This document shows, one piece after another, positions 1 to 8,382 of a stretch of 64,000 bases of DNA; the stretch's first letter is position 1, and the number at the start of each line of letters is the position of its first letter. The DNA comes from Aliidiomarina maris (GTDB taxonomy: Bacteria > Pseudomonadota > Gammaproteobacteria > Enterobacterales > Alteromonadaceae), in assembly GCF_003987335.1 (NCBI RefSeq), contig NZ_PIPK01000013.1:1-64000 (forward strand), in the 5' to 3' direction. The notes under the pieces were generated by a model. The model saw nothing but the letters and a program-made list of their open reading frames with translations. It was not told the DNA's origin and made no database searches. Both the position numbers and the translations under genes were made by a program.

Positions 1-97
1 CTTTGAGTACATCGAAGTTGATTACAACAAGACAAGAAGGCATAGTGCTATTGGCTATCTCAGCCCAGAGAACTTTGAATTAAAAAATAGTGCTTAG
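1..97 (+). mobile_element. IS3-family transposase, C-terminal end only
   Basis: An open frame enters from the left edge at base 2 and stops at TAG 95-97. The 31 visible residues include [20 protein letters not shown], which matches the extreme C-terminus of IS3-family OrfB integrases (the usual form is YIEVFYNxxRRHSxLGYLSPxxFE). The DDE catalytic residues and the left end lie outside the window. The element's right terminal repeat should lie shortly after the stop, about 98-120, where gtgtccacttttagtgg is found, but the exact boundary and any target duplication cannot be fixed without the other end. Confidence 0.85.
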
Positions 98-124
98 CAA
101 AGTGTCCACTTTTAGTGGTACGGA

Positions 125-697
125 TCAAATGATCATAAAGGTGAAAAAAAGCACATGCTTGAGTTTGATTAAACCCAAACCAAAACCAGTTCGCAGTCGC
201 GAGGATGCCGCAAAGCAAAGCAACAATGCCCCGGCAAGCAACGCATTTCCAATGCCATTGAGTGCCTGTTTGATAGCGACAAAGAGTACACTGCCGCTTT
301 CCATGCCAAGACCAAAGGCATAAGTCAGCACCACCAATGGTGCGCCAATTACAAGCCAGTATAAGCCTGCAGCAAGCACTAAGTTGGTGCGTAGTCGCCA
401 AACCAAAAGGCTGACTAACCAAGCTTCCAACGAAAAAATTAGCCAAGCGTATGGGTGCCCCCACAGCCATAAGGTGTAGCTAGCACCAATGACACCGACT
501 ACGAGGGCAATGATAGGGCTGAAAAGTAACCCTGCAAGCAGCGCAAACACCGAAGAAAAGACAAAGTCTACGCCGAAAAACAGCGGCAACGCGAAATAGC
601 TACCAAGCCAGGAAAGGAAGCTCAGCACACCGACGCAAATAACCTTTTGAGCGCTAGTCAATTGCATCCGATTTGCCGTAACGCTGTTAGCGGCCAT
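125..697 (-). pseudogene. Membrane sensor N-terminal domain, truncated next to IS
   Basis: The 190-residue product is almost entirely hydrophobic, with about six predicted membrane segments. It contains LWGHPYAWLIFSLEAWLV and KQALNGIGNALLAGALLL, which resemble the N-terminal integral-membrane sensory region found ahead of PAS, GGDEF or histidine-kinase domains in marine gammaproteobacteria. No cytoplasmic output domain follows: the frame closes at 125, roughly 30 bases from the end of the IS3-type transposase gene. The natural reading is that an IS insertion removed the signalling part. The start at 697 is supported by GGAG seven bases upstream. A stand-alone membrane protein cannot be ruled out. 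Confidence 0.55.
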
Positions 698-796
698 GCT
701 TAGGCTCCAACGGCTTAAATCCAGTTTGAACAGTAAATTTTAACCTAGCATAACCTATTTTTAACCTTCGGCAAGTACTGATAATTAAAGTTAAAT

Positions 797-1975
797 TTAC
801 TCACCAAAAGCCGAGATACCAGTCTGAGCACGTCCTAAAATTAATGCGTGCACATCATGAGTGCCTTCATAGGTATTCACCGCCTCTAGGTTCATCACAT
901 GGCGAATCACATGATACTCGTCACTGATACCGTTACCGCCATGCATGTCACGCGCTTGACGCGCAATGTCGAGTGCTTTACCACATGAGTTACGCTTGAT
1001 CATCGACACAGTTTCAACTGGGAGCTGATCTGCGTCCATCAATCGCCCAGCTCGCAGGCACGCCTGTAAACCTAAACTAATCTCTGTCTGCATATCCGCC
1101 AGCTTGCGCTGTACCAATTGCGTGGCAGCTAATGGGCGATTAAATTGCTTACGATCCAAGGTATATTGACGCGCCGCGTGCCAACAAAATTCAGCCGCGC
1201 CCAAGGCGCCCCAGGCAATCCCGTAGCGGGCTTTATTTAGACAACTAAACGGGCCTTTTAAACCGCTCACATTCGGTAACAAGGCGTCTTCTGTGACGGC
1301 CACGTCTTGCAGCATAATTTGCCCGGTGATTGACGCACGCAGCGCAAACTTCCCCTCGATTTTCGGCGCCGTCAGGCCAGGCATACCACGTTCAAGTATG
1401 AAGCCACGAATCTCGCCATCAAGTTTTGCCCACACTACAAATACATCGGCAATGGGCGAGTTCGTTATCCAGGTTTTGCTGCCGTTCAGGACGAAACCAG
1501 TATCAGTGCGCTTTGCGCTGGTACGCATAGCAGCCGGGTCAGAGCCCGCATCAGGCTCAGTTAAGCCAAAGCAACCTACCCATTCGCCGCTGGCAAGCTT
1601 GGGCAAGTAGCGTTGACGCTGCTGCTCACTGCCAAATTGATAAATCGGGTACATCACTAGGCTAGATTGCACGCTCATGGCGCTGCGATAACCACTGTCA
1701 ACGCGCTCAATTTCACGCGCAATCAGACCATAGCTCACCGCATTAACCCCAGCACAACCATACGTTTCGGGTAACGTGGCGCCGAGTAAACCGAGCGCGC
1801 CTAACTCACGCATAATCTCGCGGTCAAACACCTCATTACGGTTTGCATGCAGAATTCGTGGCATCAATTTTGATTGGCAATACTGCGCAGTCGTCTTTGC
1901 AATCATCGCCTCTTCATCGGTTAGCTGTGCATGCAACCCCAGTGGGTCTTGCCAGTCAAATTGAACCCGTGCCAT
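797..1975 (-). CDS. gcdH: Glutaryl-CoA dehydrogenase
   Basis: FAD enzyme of the acyl-CoA dehydrogenase family that oxidatively decarboxylates glutaryl-CoA to crotonyl-CoA in lysine, hydroxylysine and tryptophan breakdown; soluble, passing electrons to ETF. GcdH-specific signatures are visible: [20 protein letters not shown], holding the substrate-carboxylate arginine region, and [20 protein letters not shown], whose glutamate (YEGT) is the catalytic base. [12 protein letters not shown] and [16 protein letters not shown] are general family motifs. Length (392 residues) is normal. The start MARVQF at 1975 is chosen over an in-frame start at 1990 because GGGAGA lies just ahead of it. It is a single gene; no other lysine-degradation gene is adjacent. 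Confidence 0.93.
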   Translation of the reverse strand: MARVQFDWQDPLGLHAQLTDEEAMIAKTTAQYCQSKLMPRILHANRNEVFDREIMRELGALGLLGATLPETYGCAGVNAVSYGLIAREIERVDSGYRSAMSVQSSLVMYPIYQFGSEQQRQRYLPKLASGEWVGCFGLTEPDAGSDPAAMRTSAKRTDTGFVLNGSKTWITNSPIADVFVVWAKLDGEIRGFILERGMPGLTAPKIEGKFALRASITGQIMLQDVAVTEDALLPNVSGLKGPFSCLNKARYGIAWGALGAAEFCWHAARQYTLDRKQFNRPLAATQLVQRKLADMQTEISLGLQACLRAGRLMDADQLPVETVSMIKRNSCGKALDIARQARDMHGGNGISDEYHVIRHVMNLEAVNTYEGTHDVHALILGRAQTGISAFGE

Positions 1976-2324
1976 ACATTCTCCCGTCATGTCGATGGAT
2001 CTAAACGTGTTAAATATCCTGCATCTAAACCAAGCATGCTGTCACCTGAGTGTAACTGAAATGGCGTTCGCAAAACACTGACCTAGCGCAACTTAACCTC
2101 AGGCACCTAAACGTTTAAATTTTATGTAAAACCGGTGCTCCAGTGCGACATAGTTGATTGCTTTATAAGGGCTTTTAATCGTACCCTCGAAATTACTATT
2201 CGTTCTTTACGTTTAACTTTGAACGTACCTCGGCGTGCCACGGGTAGTGCAGGCTGATGAAGCGCGATACACTATGGCCTAAGTCACTCAGGTTGCTCGC
2301 CAATTATCCAGACAAGGAGTTGTT
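1976..2324. promoter_or_regulatory. Divergent intergenic region with repeated TAAACGT palindromes
   Basis: This 349-bp gap separates gcdH (leftward) from the lipoprotein gene (rightward) and must carry both promoters. Two related sequences stand out: ctaaacgtgttaaat at 2001-2015, some 26 bp upstream of the gcdH start, and ctaaacgtttaaat at 2107-2120, whose core TAAACGTTTA (2108-2117) is a perfect palindrome. A weaker relative, ttacgtttaa, sits at 2208-2217. They look like operator copies for one regulator, but no regulator gene is adjacent. No small gene was found here. Confidence 0.4.
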
Positions 2325-4664
2325 GTGTTGAAATTAAATCGTTGGGTGCTGTCATGTAGCGCAATCTTGGTTATTACTGCATGCTCGAAACAACCTGAAC
2401 CAATAAGTTTTGAGCCTGAGCCCAATGAGACCCGTACATATCGGGTCGAATCCGACGTTTTGTTTAGCATGCAATCTGGGCGCAGCACCAGCTCTGAGCG
2501 CATTCGCAGCATGATGCTCACCGACTACCATGTGGGCGACACACTAGATCCACTACAACTCAGTATTATTCCCCGTTTTATGCACCTTGATTATCGCCAA
2601 GGCAGCTTCTCAAGTAGCGATGAACCTGATTACGGCAGTGAAGCGATTCGCGAAGTGATTAGCCAAGGCTTTACCCTTGAGTTGGACGCTGAACGTCAAG
2701 TGAAACAATTTGAGATTAATTACGACGTTGAGGGCGACGATAATTTGCGCGACAGCCGCCAAATTGACCAACTACTCGACTTATTTAAAGACGAATTTGT
2801 GCGCCCGGGTATTAGTCATGGCTTAATGTTGGAGCAAGGATCTGAATTAACCGTTGCGGGCAATGACGAAATGCCAGACATAACCTTGAGAGTCACCAGA
2901 ATTACCGACACCCAAGCCTATGTCACGATGCAAGGCGAATCAGACGATATCCGCGCATTTGGTTTACTCGTGCTGGATAAAGCCTCGGGCTGGGTTGACC
3001 GTGCAGTGGTCATTAGTGACATCCGAGCCGTTGAAGGCAACCAAAATGCAAGCGTTCGCGCTGTCATGACCATGCTCAGCGCAGATTGGTCTTTTGACAT
3101 TAACATGGATCACCTTAGTGACTACGAGTCTGGCGAATTGCCCGCTTTTGAGGGCTTCCGCCGACCCAACTCTGGTATGGATGGCAGCAAAGTATTTCCG
3201 TCCACCGATGGGTACATTGAAGAGTTTGATGAGTTTACTTTTTTAGCTTACGAACACGCAGGTGTAGAGGTTAACGATGTTGGACGCATCCAATTTAACG
3301 ATGCCAAGGCATACACCGTTGATGGTGAAGCCCTCGATTTAGACCTTCAACTTGGTTTGGTAGGCACCTACGAATATGACAATGACAAATCTATGAGTAT
3401 GGCCCGTGTGCTCCCGTTAGGCTGGCATGCCGTGCATGAAAAACTTGAGCAATTGGCATATATTGAAGTCAGCGCGGAGCGCTATGCGTATCAGGACAAC
3501 ATTGTCAGTATCGCGGTGCGTGACCATGAAACCGAAGTCACTTACGGCGATGCGCGGGCAAGCCTGGCCCCCACCGACGAGGAAGGTATCTATGCGTTGA
3601 CCTTGCTACAAGGTGAACGTACCCACTTTGATTATTCCATAGCCACTGAAGCGCCGGTATTTTTCAGCTATTTAGCCTACAAAGACGGTCCCGAATGGCT
3701 GGAAGTTGCTGAGCAGCGTGTGCTTAGCATTGTGGAGCATGGCAGCTACCCGACCTATTACTATGTAGATTTGCGTGAAAATAAGCCGCGCTCAATTGAG
3801 CTACTGGCACTTACCGCTGAAGCATCACCGTCTGACGAGCCCGTAACTCTGCGTTTTTATCACCCCGACGCGGTACAACAAAACCCACGTGCGGCCGCAC
3901 CACAGCGCCAATCATTATACGCGTCCGCGGAAGAAGCCCAGATGCGACAATATACGCAGCTGAATATGGACAGCTTTGAGTATACCCCGCGAGCACCGGA
4001 TGAACTTGCATTTGAACCCTTTAGTCAAGCGCGGGCATTCTTAACCTTAAGCCCTGAGCAAGCCGGGTTATGTGAGTTACAGCAATCGCACGATGACATT
4101 CAACTGCAAGAGGTTACTAACCCGCCCGGCTTAAGTTTGTCACCTGGTCGACTTAACGATCCTGTGATTTTACAAGCGCGTACTGAGGACACAACGCGGG
4201 AATATTTTTACTCTGAGACACTCGAGATAACCCTTGAGTGCCCTACTCAATGGACGTGGGAAGCACTTACCTGGCAACCTGAAGAGCAGCCATGGCTGGT
4301 AAGCCTGAGCCAACTACCAGGGGTGTCAGCTGAGATGCCGGTACGTGAGTTACTGCGCCGGTTTGCATTTTTGTCTGCAACACCCGATGACAGTTCCGGC
4401 GAAACCATCCGAGCGCTGAGTTTGGGTATAGTGCCCCCGAATCCTGACGCCCTGCCCCAATATCGACATCCGTACTTAAGCGCTCAGGTAGCTGATTATT
4501 TGTATGAAGGTGAATACCTGCGTGTGGCTGGAAACGTGGCTACTATCATGCAGCTGGTTGCAGAGGGTGATTACACAACGGTGGCAATCAGCCATGAATT
4601 TCCGCCCCTACCCGATTTAGACACTACCTTTGAAGCCGCTCGCCAAGCCAAGGAGGCAGAGTAA
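2325..4664 (+). CDS. Large secreted lipoprotein of unknown function
   Basis: The product has 779 residues. A type II signal sequence ends in lipobox ITAC (Cys20), so it is probably anchored in a membrane facing the periplasm or outside. The mature part is acidic, rich in beta-prone segments, and shows no catalytic motif I recognise. The start is GTG at 2325, with AAGGAG at 2314-2319; TTG at 2328 is possible. The stop overlaps the next ATG (TAATG), so the two genes are translationally coupled, and the partner is an exported repeat protein. That suggests a surface or envelope pair. I do not recognise the family and assign no function. Confidence 0.85.
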   Translation: MLKLNRWVLSCSAILVITACSKQPEPISFEPEPNETRTYRVESDVLFSMQSGRSTSSERIRSMMLTDYHVGDTLDPLQLSIIPRFMHLDYRQGSFSSSDEPDYGSEAIREVISQGFTLELDAERQVKQFEINYDVEGDDNLRDSRQIDQLLDLFKDEFVRPGISHGLMLEQGSELTVAGNDEMPDITLRVTRITDTQAYVTMQGESDDIRAFGLLVLDKASGWVDRAVVISDIRAVEGNQNASVRAVMTMLSADWSFDINMDHLSDYESGELPAFEGFRRPNSGMDGSKVFPSTDGYIEEFDEFTFLAYEHAGVEVNDVGRIQFNDAKAYTVDGEALDLDLQLGLVGTYEYDNDKSMSMARVLPLGWHAVHEKLEQLAYIEVSAERYAYQDNIVSIAVRDHETEVTYGDARASLAPTDEEGIYALTLLQGERTHFDYSIATEAPVFFSYLAYKDGPEWLEVAEQRVLSIVEHGSYPTYYYVDLRENKPRSIELLALTAEASPSDEPVTLRFYHPDAVQQNPRAAAPQRQSLYASAEEAQMRQYTQLNMDSFEYTPRAPDELAFEPFSQARAFLTLSPEQAGLCELQQSHDDIQLQEVTNPPGLSLSPGRLNDPVILQARTEDTTREYFYSETLEITLECPTQWTWEALTWQPEEQPWLVSLSQLPGVSAEMPVRELLRRFAFLSATPDDSSGETIRALSLGIVPPNPDALPQYRHPYLSAQVADYLYEGEYLRVAGNVATIMQLVAEGDYTTVAISHEFPPLPDLDTTFEAARQAKEAE

Positions 4665-6394
4665 TGAATAACCTGCAAAAGCGTTACCTACCCTTGGCTT
4701 TGCTGACCATATCCTTATTCAGTGTATCGGCTTTAGCGACCAGCAATGGCGAACAAGACGATGAATCTATACGGTGGCTGAATGCCCAGTATTGCGAAGT
4801 AGACGAATCAGATGCTGAATATTACCTTGCGGCGTATCAAGCCATCGAGGGTGGCTATGGCGTTATCGTGCATTACGCCGACACCCAAACACCGCGTTTG
4901 CACGCACAAGCACGTAGCTTAGACTTATGTACGCCTGAATTCTTTGGCGCGTATCGCAGTTTTCGACGTGATCAGCAAGTGCTTGAGCAAGGCGAGTTTG
5001 ACGAGCAAAGCCGACGCCAAGGTTGGGTGACTGTGTATGACACCAATGGTCAACTACAACGCCGTATTCCCTATCAAGATAATCAAGTAGAAGGCATTTA
5101 TTCAACCTATGTCGACGGCGTGCTGGTGCGTGAGCAGAGCGTACAAGCTGGGCGCCGCCATGGTGTTAGCCGTGATTTCTTTGCTAATGGCGAGACACAG
5201 CGAAAGATTGAATTTTATCAAGGTTCGCGCCACGGCGAAGTCAAACACTGGAATGAAGACGGCGATGTTCTTCTCCACTCGCATTACCAACATGGTAAAC
5301 GCCATGGTGCCGAAACACGTTATTTCAGCGAACCCCAGTACCGCGGTGAAGTTAGCTTTAGCGCACGTTATGAGGATGGCGTGCCCGTTAGTAATGAGCG
5401 GGATTACCATGCACCAGGCCAACTGCGCCAAGAGCGCATCTATGGCGACAACGGTAAGGTGACACAAGAAACACGCTTCAATCAAGACGGCGCTATTACT
5501 TATCAAATGCAGCCAGTTGATACCCCACACGGGGCTGGTAAAGAAATTAAAGAATTTAATGCCGATGGGCAGTTGACCCGCCATACCTTAGAAAGTAACG
5601 AAGTGAACTGGAACCTGCGCCAACGTTACAACGACGAAGGCGAATTGATTGAGCGTTTAGAGCGCAAAAATAATCGTACGCAAGGCGCTTTTGTGCGTTC
5701 GAGCTGGGGCGGAGAAATGCAGTATGGTCACTATGAAAACGGCGAGTTACATGGTGAATTCTATAGCGAGAATAGCTCCGGTGAACGCCTGACTGAAGGA
5801 CAATACGAACACGGCAAGAAGGTAGGTGCTTGGACAGAGCGCGATACCCGCCAGACCGTGACCAGCGAATATAACGCCGAAGGTGAGTTACATGGCGTGC
5901 GCGAAGTGCATTCGCCTGAAGGCAACCTAATTACCCGTGAAACCTATGCCAATGGCGAATTGCATGGCGAGTACGTGCGCTACCAAGGCGATACTATAGT
6001 CAATCAAGGTCATTATGAACAAGGCCAGCGCCAAGGCGAATGGATATTTTCCCAGTTCAATTCACGTGAACGGATTGAAATGGGTGAATTTAAAGATAAC
6101 CGTCGTGTCGGCGTATGGCGAACTTTGAATCGGCATGGTCATGTGGTGCACATCAACCAATTTGATGACCAGAGCCGTCCGCACGGTCGCCAAATTGATT
6201 TTCAAGACACTGGCGCCATCCAACTACTGACTGAATATAAGCACGGCATGATGCATGGCGTGCGGATGTATTTTATGTATGGCGAACCTGTGCACGCCGA
6301 GCGTTTTGAAGACGGCGATCTTGTTGAAGATTTAGGCGAACCGGACGAATGGGCCATGAGCGAGCACTTAAGTTATTTAAAACACGGCTTATGA
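4664..6394 (+). CDS. Exported YwqK/MORN-variant repeat protein
   Basis: A cleavable signal peptide (cleavage likely after ALA, residue about 26) precedes roughly 13 tandem units of about 22-26 residues, each centred on a Gx(R/L)HG-type turn followed by an aromatic: GRRHGVSRDF, GSRHGEVKHW, GKRHGAETRY, GELHGEFYSE, GELHGVREVH, GELHGEYVRY, GQRQGEWIFS, GMMHGVRMYF and others. This is the MORN-variant repeat called the YwqK family, a beta-hairpin scaffold whose biochemical role is generally unknown; some members are named antitoxin components by annotation only. It overlaps the upstream lipoprotein gene by one base and is followed by an inverted repeat before the next gene. Confidence 0.85.
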   Translation: MNNLQKRYLPLALLTISLFSVSALATSNGEQDDESIRWLNAQYCEVDESDAEYYLAAYQAIEGGYGVIVHYADTQTPRLHAQARSLDLCTPEFFGAYRSFRRDQQVLEQGEFDEQSRRQGWVTVYDTNGQLQRRIPYQDNQVEGIYSTYVDGVLVREQSVQAGRRHGVSRDFFANGETQRKIEFYQGSRHGEVKHWNEDGDVLLHSHYQHGKRHGAETRYFSEPQYRGEVSFSARYEDGVPVSNERDYHAPGQLRQERIYGDNGKVTQETRFNQDGAITYQMQPVDTPHGAGKEIKEFNADGQLTRHTLESNEVNWNLRQRYNDEGELIERLERKNNRTQGAFVRSSWGGEMQYGHYENGELHGEFYSENSSGERLTEGQYEHGKKVGAWTERDTRQTVTSEYNAEGELHGVREVHSPEGNLITRETYANGELHGEYVRYQGDTIVNQGHYEQGQRQGEWIFSQFNSRERIEMGEFKDNRRVGVWRTLNRHGHVVHINQFDDQSRPHGRQIDFQDTGAIQLLTEYKHGMMHGVRMYFMYGEPVHAERFEDGDLVEDLGEPDEWAMSEHLSYLKHGL

Positions 6395-6439
6395 CAGTTA
6401 TAATGCGCCCACCAAAGCACTCCATGAAATAGACCTTAT

Positions 6440-6474
6440 AAGCTTAAGTGCCCTACATTCAAATACTTAAGCTT
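6440..6474. repeat. Inverted repeat ahead of Na/Pi transporter gene
   Basis: Perfect 10-bp arms AAGCTTAAGT (6440-6449) and ACTTAAGCTT (6465-6474) are separated by 15 bases. GACC (6432-6435) and GGTC (6475-6478) extend the pairing after a four-base bulge. It ends 24 bp before the start at 6499 and has no T-run, so an operator or mRNA-leader hairpin is as likely as a terminator. Confidence 0.5.
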
Positions 6475-6498
6475 GGTCAAATGGTAAAGGCATAGCGC

Positions 6499-8232
6499 AT
6501 GACATACTCTTTTTTTGATTTCCTCCAATTAATCGGCTCATTGGGTATTTTCATTTTCGGGATGAAAATATTCAGTGAAGGCCTCCAAAAAATGGCAGGA
6601 AGCCGTTTAAAAGGCATTTTAAGCGGCATGACTCGCAACCGCTTAACCGGCGTAGTCACCGGATTTGCCACCACCGCCATCACTCAGTCCTCGACCACAA
6701 CCACGGTGATGGCAGTTAGCTTTGTCAACGCCGGCTTACTGACCTTTGTGCAGTCGACTGGGGTTATCATGGGGGCCAATATTGGTACCACCATCACCGC
6801 GTGGATGGTGTCCATTTTTGGGTTTAAATTCCAAATTACCCCGATTGCACTTGCCGTGATTGGTATTTTCTTTGCGTTTCTATTTTCCAAAAATACGCGC
6901 CTGCGCAACATTGCCGAAGCAATGGTCGGTTTCGGGATCATCTTTATCGGCCTTGAATTCATTAAAGGTGCGGTACCTGATATCAACACCAATCCGGAAA
7001 TGTTTGCGTTTTTAGACAGCTTTACGGATTTTGGTTATCTGTCACTACTATTGTTTGTGCTGGTCGGCACCGTATTAACACTGCTGACCCAGTCATCCTC
7101 AGCAGCCACCGCGATTACCTTAGTCATGCTGTTTGAAGGATGGATTTCATTCCCGATTGCGGCGGCGATGATTTTAGGTGAAAACATTGGTACCACGGTG
7201 ACCGCGAATATTGCGGCGCTCGTGGGTAACGTGCATGCCAAACGCGCAGCCCGTTTCCACTTTTTCTTCAATGTGATTGGCGTGATTTGGATGCTGGTAC
7301 TAATCTATCCGTTCCTGCACGCTATGGACTTCGCGATTCAATACTTCACTAACAGTCCAGTATCGGTGATGGAAGACCCGGACAATAGCCGCTCTAACGC
7401 TACCTTAGCGATTTCCTTATTCCACACCACCTTTAACCTGTTGAACGTGGTTTTATTGTTCGCCTTTGTGCCTTACCTGGTGCGCTTTGTCGAACGCATT
7501 CAGCCCGACCGTGGTGGCGAAGACGACGAATATCACCTGCGCCACATCAGTGCGGGCCCAATGACGTCGCCTGGCTTTTCTGTCGAGCAAGCCAACAAAG
7601 AAATTCAGCACTTCGTTGGCGTGGTTGAAAAAATGCATGAGTCGGTCAATGAACTGCTCTTCGACCCTGAAGCCAAGAGCGATAAGCTACTCGAAAAAAT
7701 AGCCAAAGCTGAGGAAGCAACTGACGAACTGGAAATGGAAATTTCCGATTATCTGGTGCGTGTCAGCGAGCACACCAACCTCGAACATTCAATGACGGAG
7801 CGTATCCGCTTCATGCAAACGATGATCAATGATCTCGAGCGCATTGCTGACATTTACTATCAAATTTCCAAGTTAGCGGAGAAAATGACCGAGTCACGCG
7901 CTAGCTGGCCTGAAGATGCGGCCGGAGAGATGGAGCAAATGCTGAAGGTTGTGCATGATGCGATTATGACGATGAAGCATAACACCGCATTATCACCTGA
8001 GCGCGTTAAGCTGGATCGTGCAATTGAGTGTGAAAATGCCATCGACCGCACCCGTGATGCGTTTAGAGACAACCATTATGCGCGTCTGGAAAGCGGCAAC
8101 TACCCTGCACGCGCGGGTGTGACTTTCATGGACATGTTAAACCGTCTGGAGCGTATCGGCGACCATATCATGAACGTCAATGAATCCGCTGCTGGCAAGC
8201 GTTTAAAAGCCATGCGTATTGACGAAGATTAA
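6499..8232 (+). CDS. Na/Pi cotransporter family protein with PhoU-like tail
   Basis: Inner-membrane protein of the NptA/YjbB type (577 residues). The N-terminal half carries the two inverted Na/Pi-cotransporter repeats, each with its QSS signature: TQSSTTTTVM around residue 63 and TQSSSAATAI around residue 198, both followed by GxNIGTT-type loops (MGANIGTTITAW, LGENIGTTVTAN). The C-terminal about 200 residues are helical and PhoU-like (EKMHESVNELLF, ERIADIYYQISKLAEKM, NRLERIGDHIMNVNE). The family moves phosphate with sodium; in bacteria YjbB has been linked to phosphate export. The gene stands alone and is closed by a terminator at 8259-8285. Confidence 0.9.
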   Translation: MTYSFFDFLQLIGSLGIFIFGMKIFSEGLQKMAGSRLKGILSGMTRNRLTGVVTGFATTAITQSSTTTTVMAVSFVNAGLLTFVQSTGVIMGANIGTTITAWMVSIFGFKFQITPIALAVIGIFFAFLFSKNTRLRNIAEAMVGFGIIFIGLEFIKGAVPDINTNPEMFAFLDSFTDFGYLSLLLFVLVGTVLTLLTQSSSAATAITLVMLFEGWISFPIAAAMILGENIGTTVTANIAALVGNVHAKRAARFHFFFNVIGVIWMLVLIYPFLHAMDFAIQYFTNSPVSVMEDPDNSRSNATLAISLFHTTFNLLNVVLLFAFVPYLVRFVERIQPDRGGEDDEYHLRHISAGPMTSPGFSVEQANKEIQHFVGVVEKMHESVNELLFDPEAKSDKLLEKIAKAEEATDELEMEISDYLVRVSEHTNLEHSMTERIRFMQTMINDLERIADIYYQISKLAEKMTESRASWPEDAAGEMEQMLKVVHDAIMTMKHNTALSPERVKLDRAIECENAIDRTRDAFRDNHYARLESGNYPARAGVTFMDMLNRLERIGDHIMNVNESAAGKRLKAMRIDED

Positions 8233-8258
8233 GCGCTAGCTGAAGCAAGTGTGCGCCG

Positions 8259-8285
8259 AAAAGCTCGACCTCTGGTCGGGCTTTT
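8259..8285 (+). terminator. Rho-independent terminator
   Basis: The hairpin pairs aaaagctcgacc (8259-8270) with ggtcgggctttt across a tct loop, with one T:G mismatch, and runs into a six-T tract. It sits 27 bp after the Na/Pi cotransporter-like gene. Confidence 0.85.
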
Positions 8286-8382
8286 TTATTTAAGAAATCG
8301 AAAAAAATCACCCAAAACTGGACATTTACTTTGCTATCCATATGCTTGAGGCTGTTACTTTTTATTAACGAGTGAATGTCCT

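Noticed and set aside
60-470. A Trp/Cys-rich minus-strand frame overlapping the truncated sensor
   Set aside because: A frame-shifted reading of the sensor gene; the hydrophobic sensor frame with its ribosome site is the real one.
5102-5584. A 160-codon open frame opposite the YwqK repeat gene
   Set aside because: Lies within the repeat gene on the other strand; its length follows from the repeated codon pattern.
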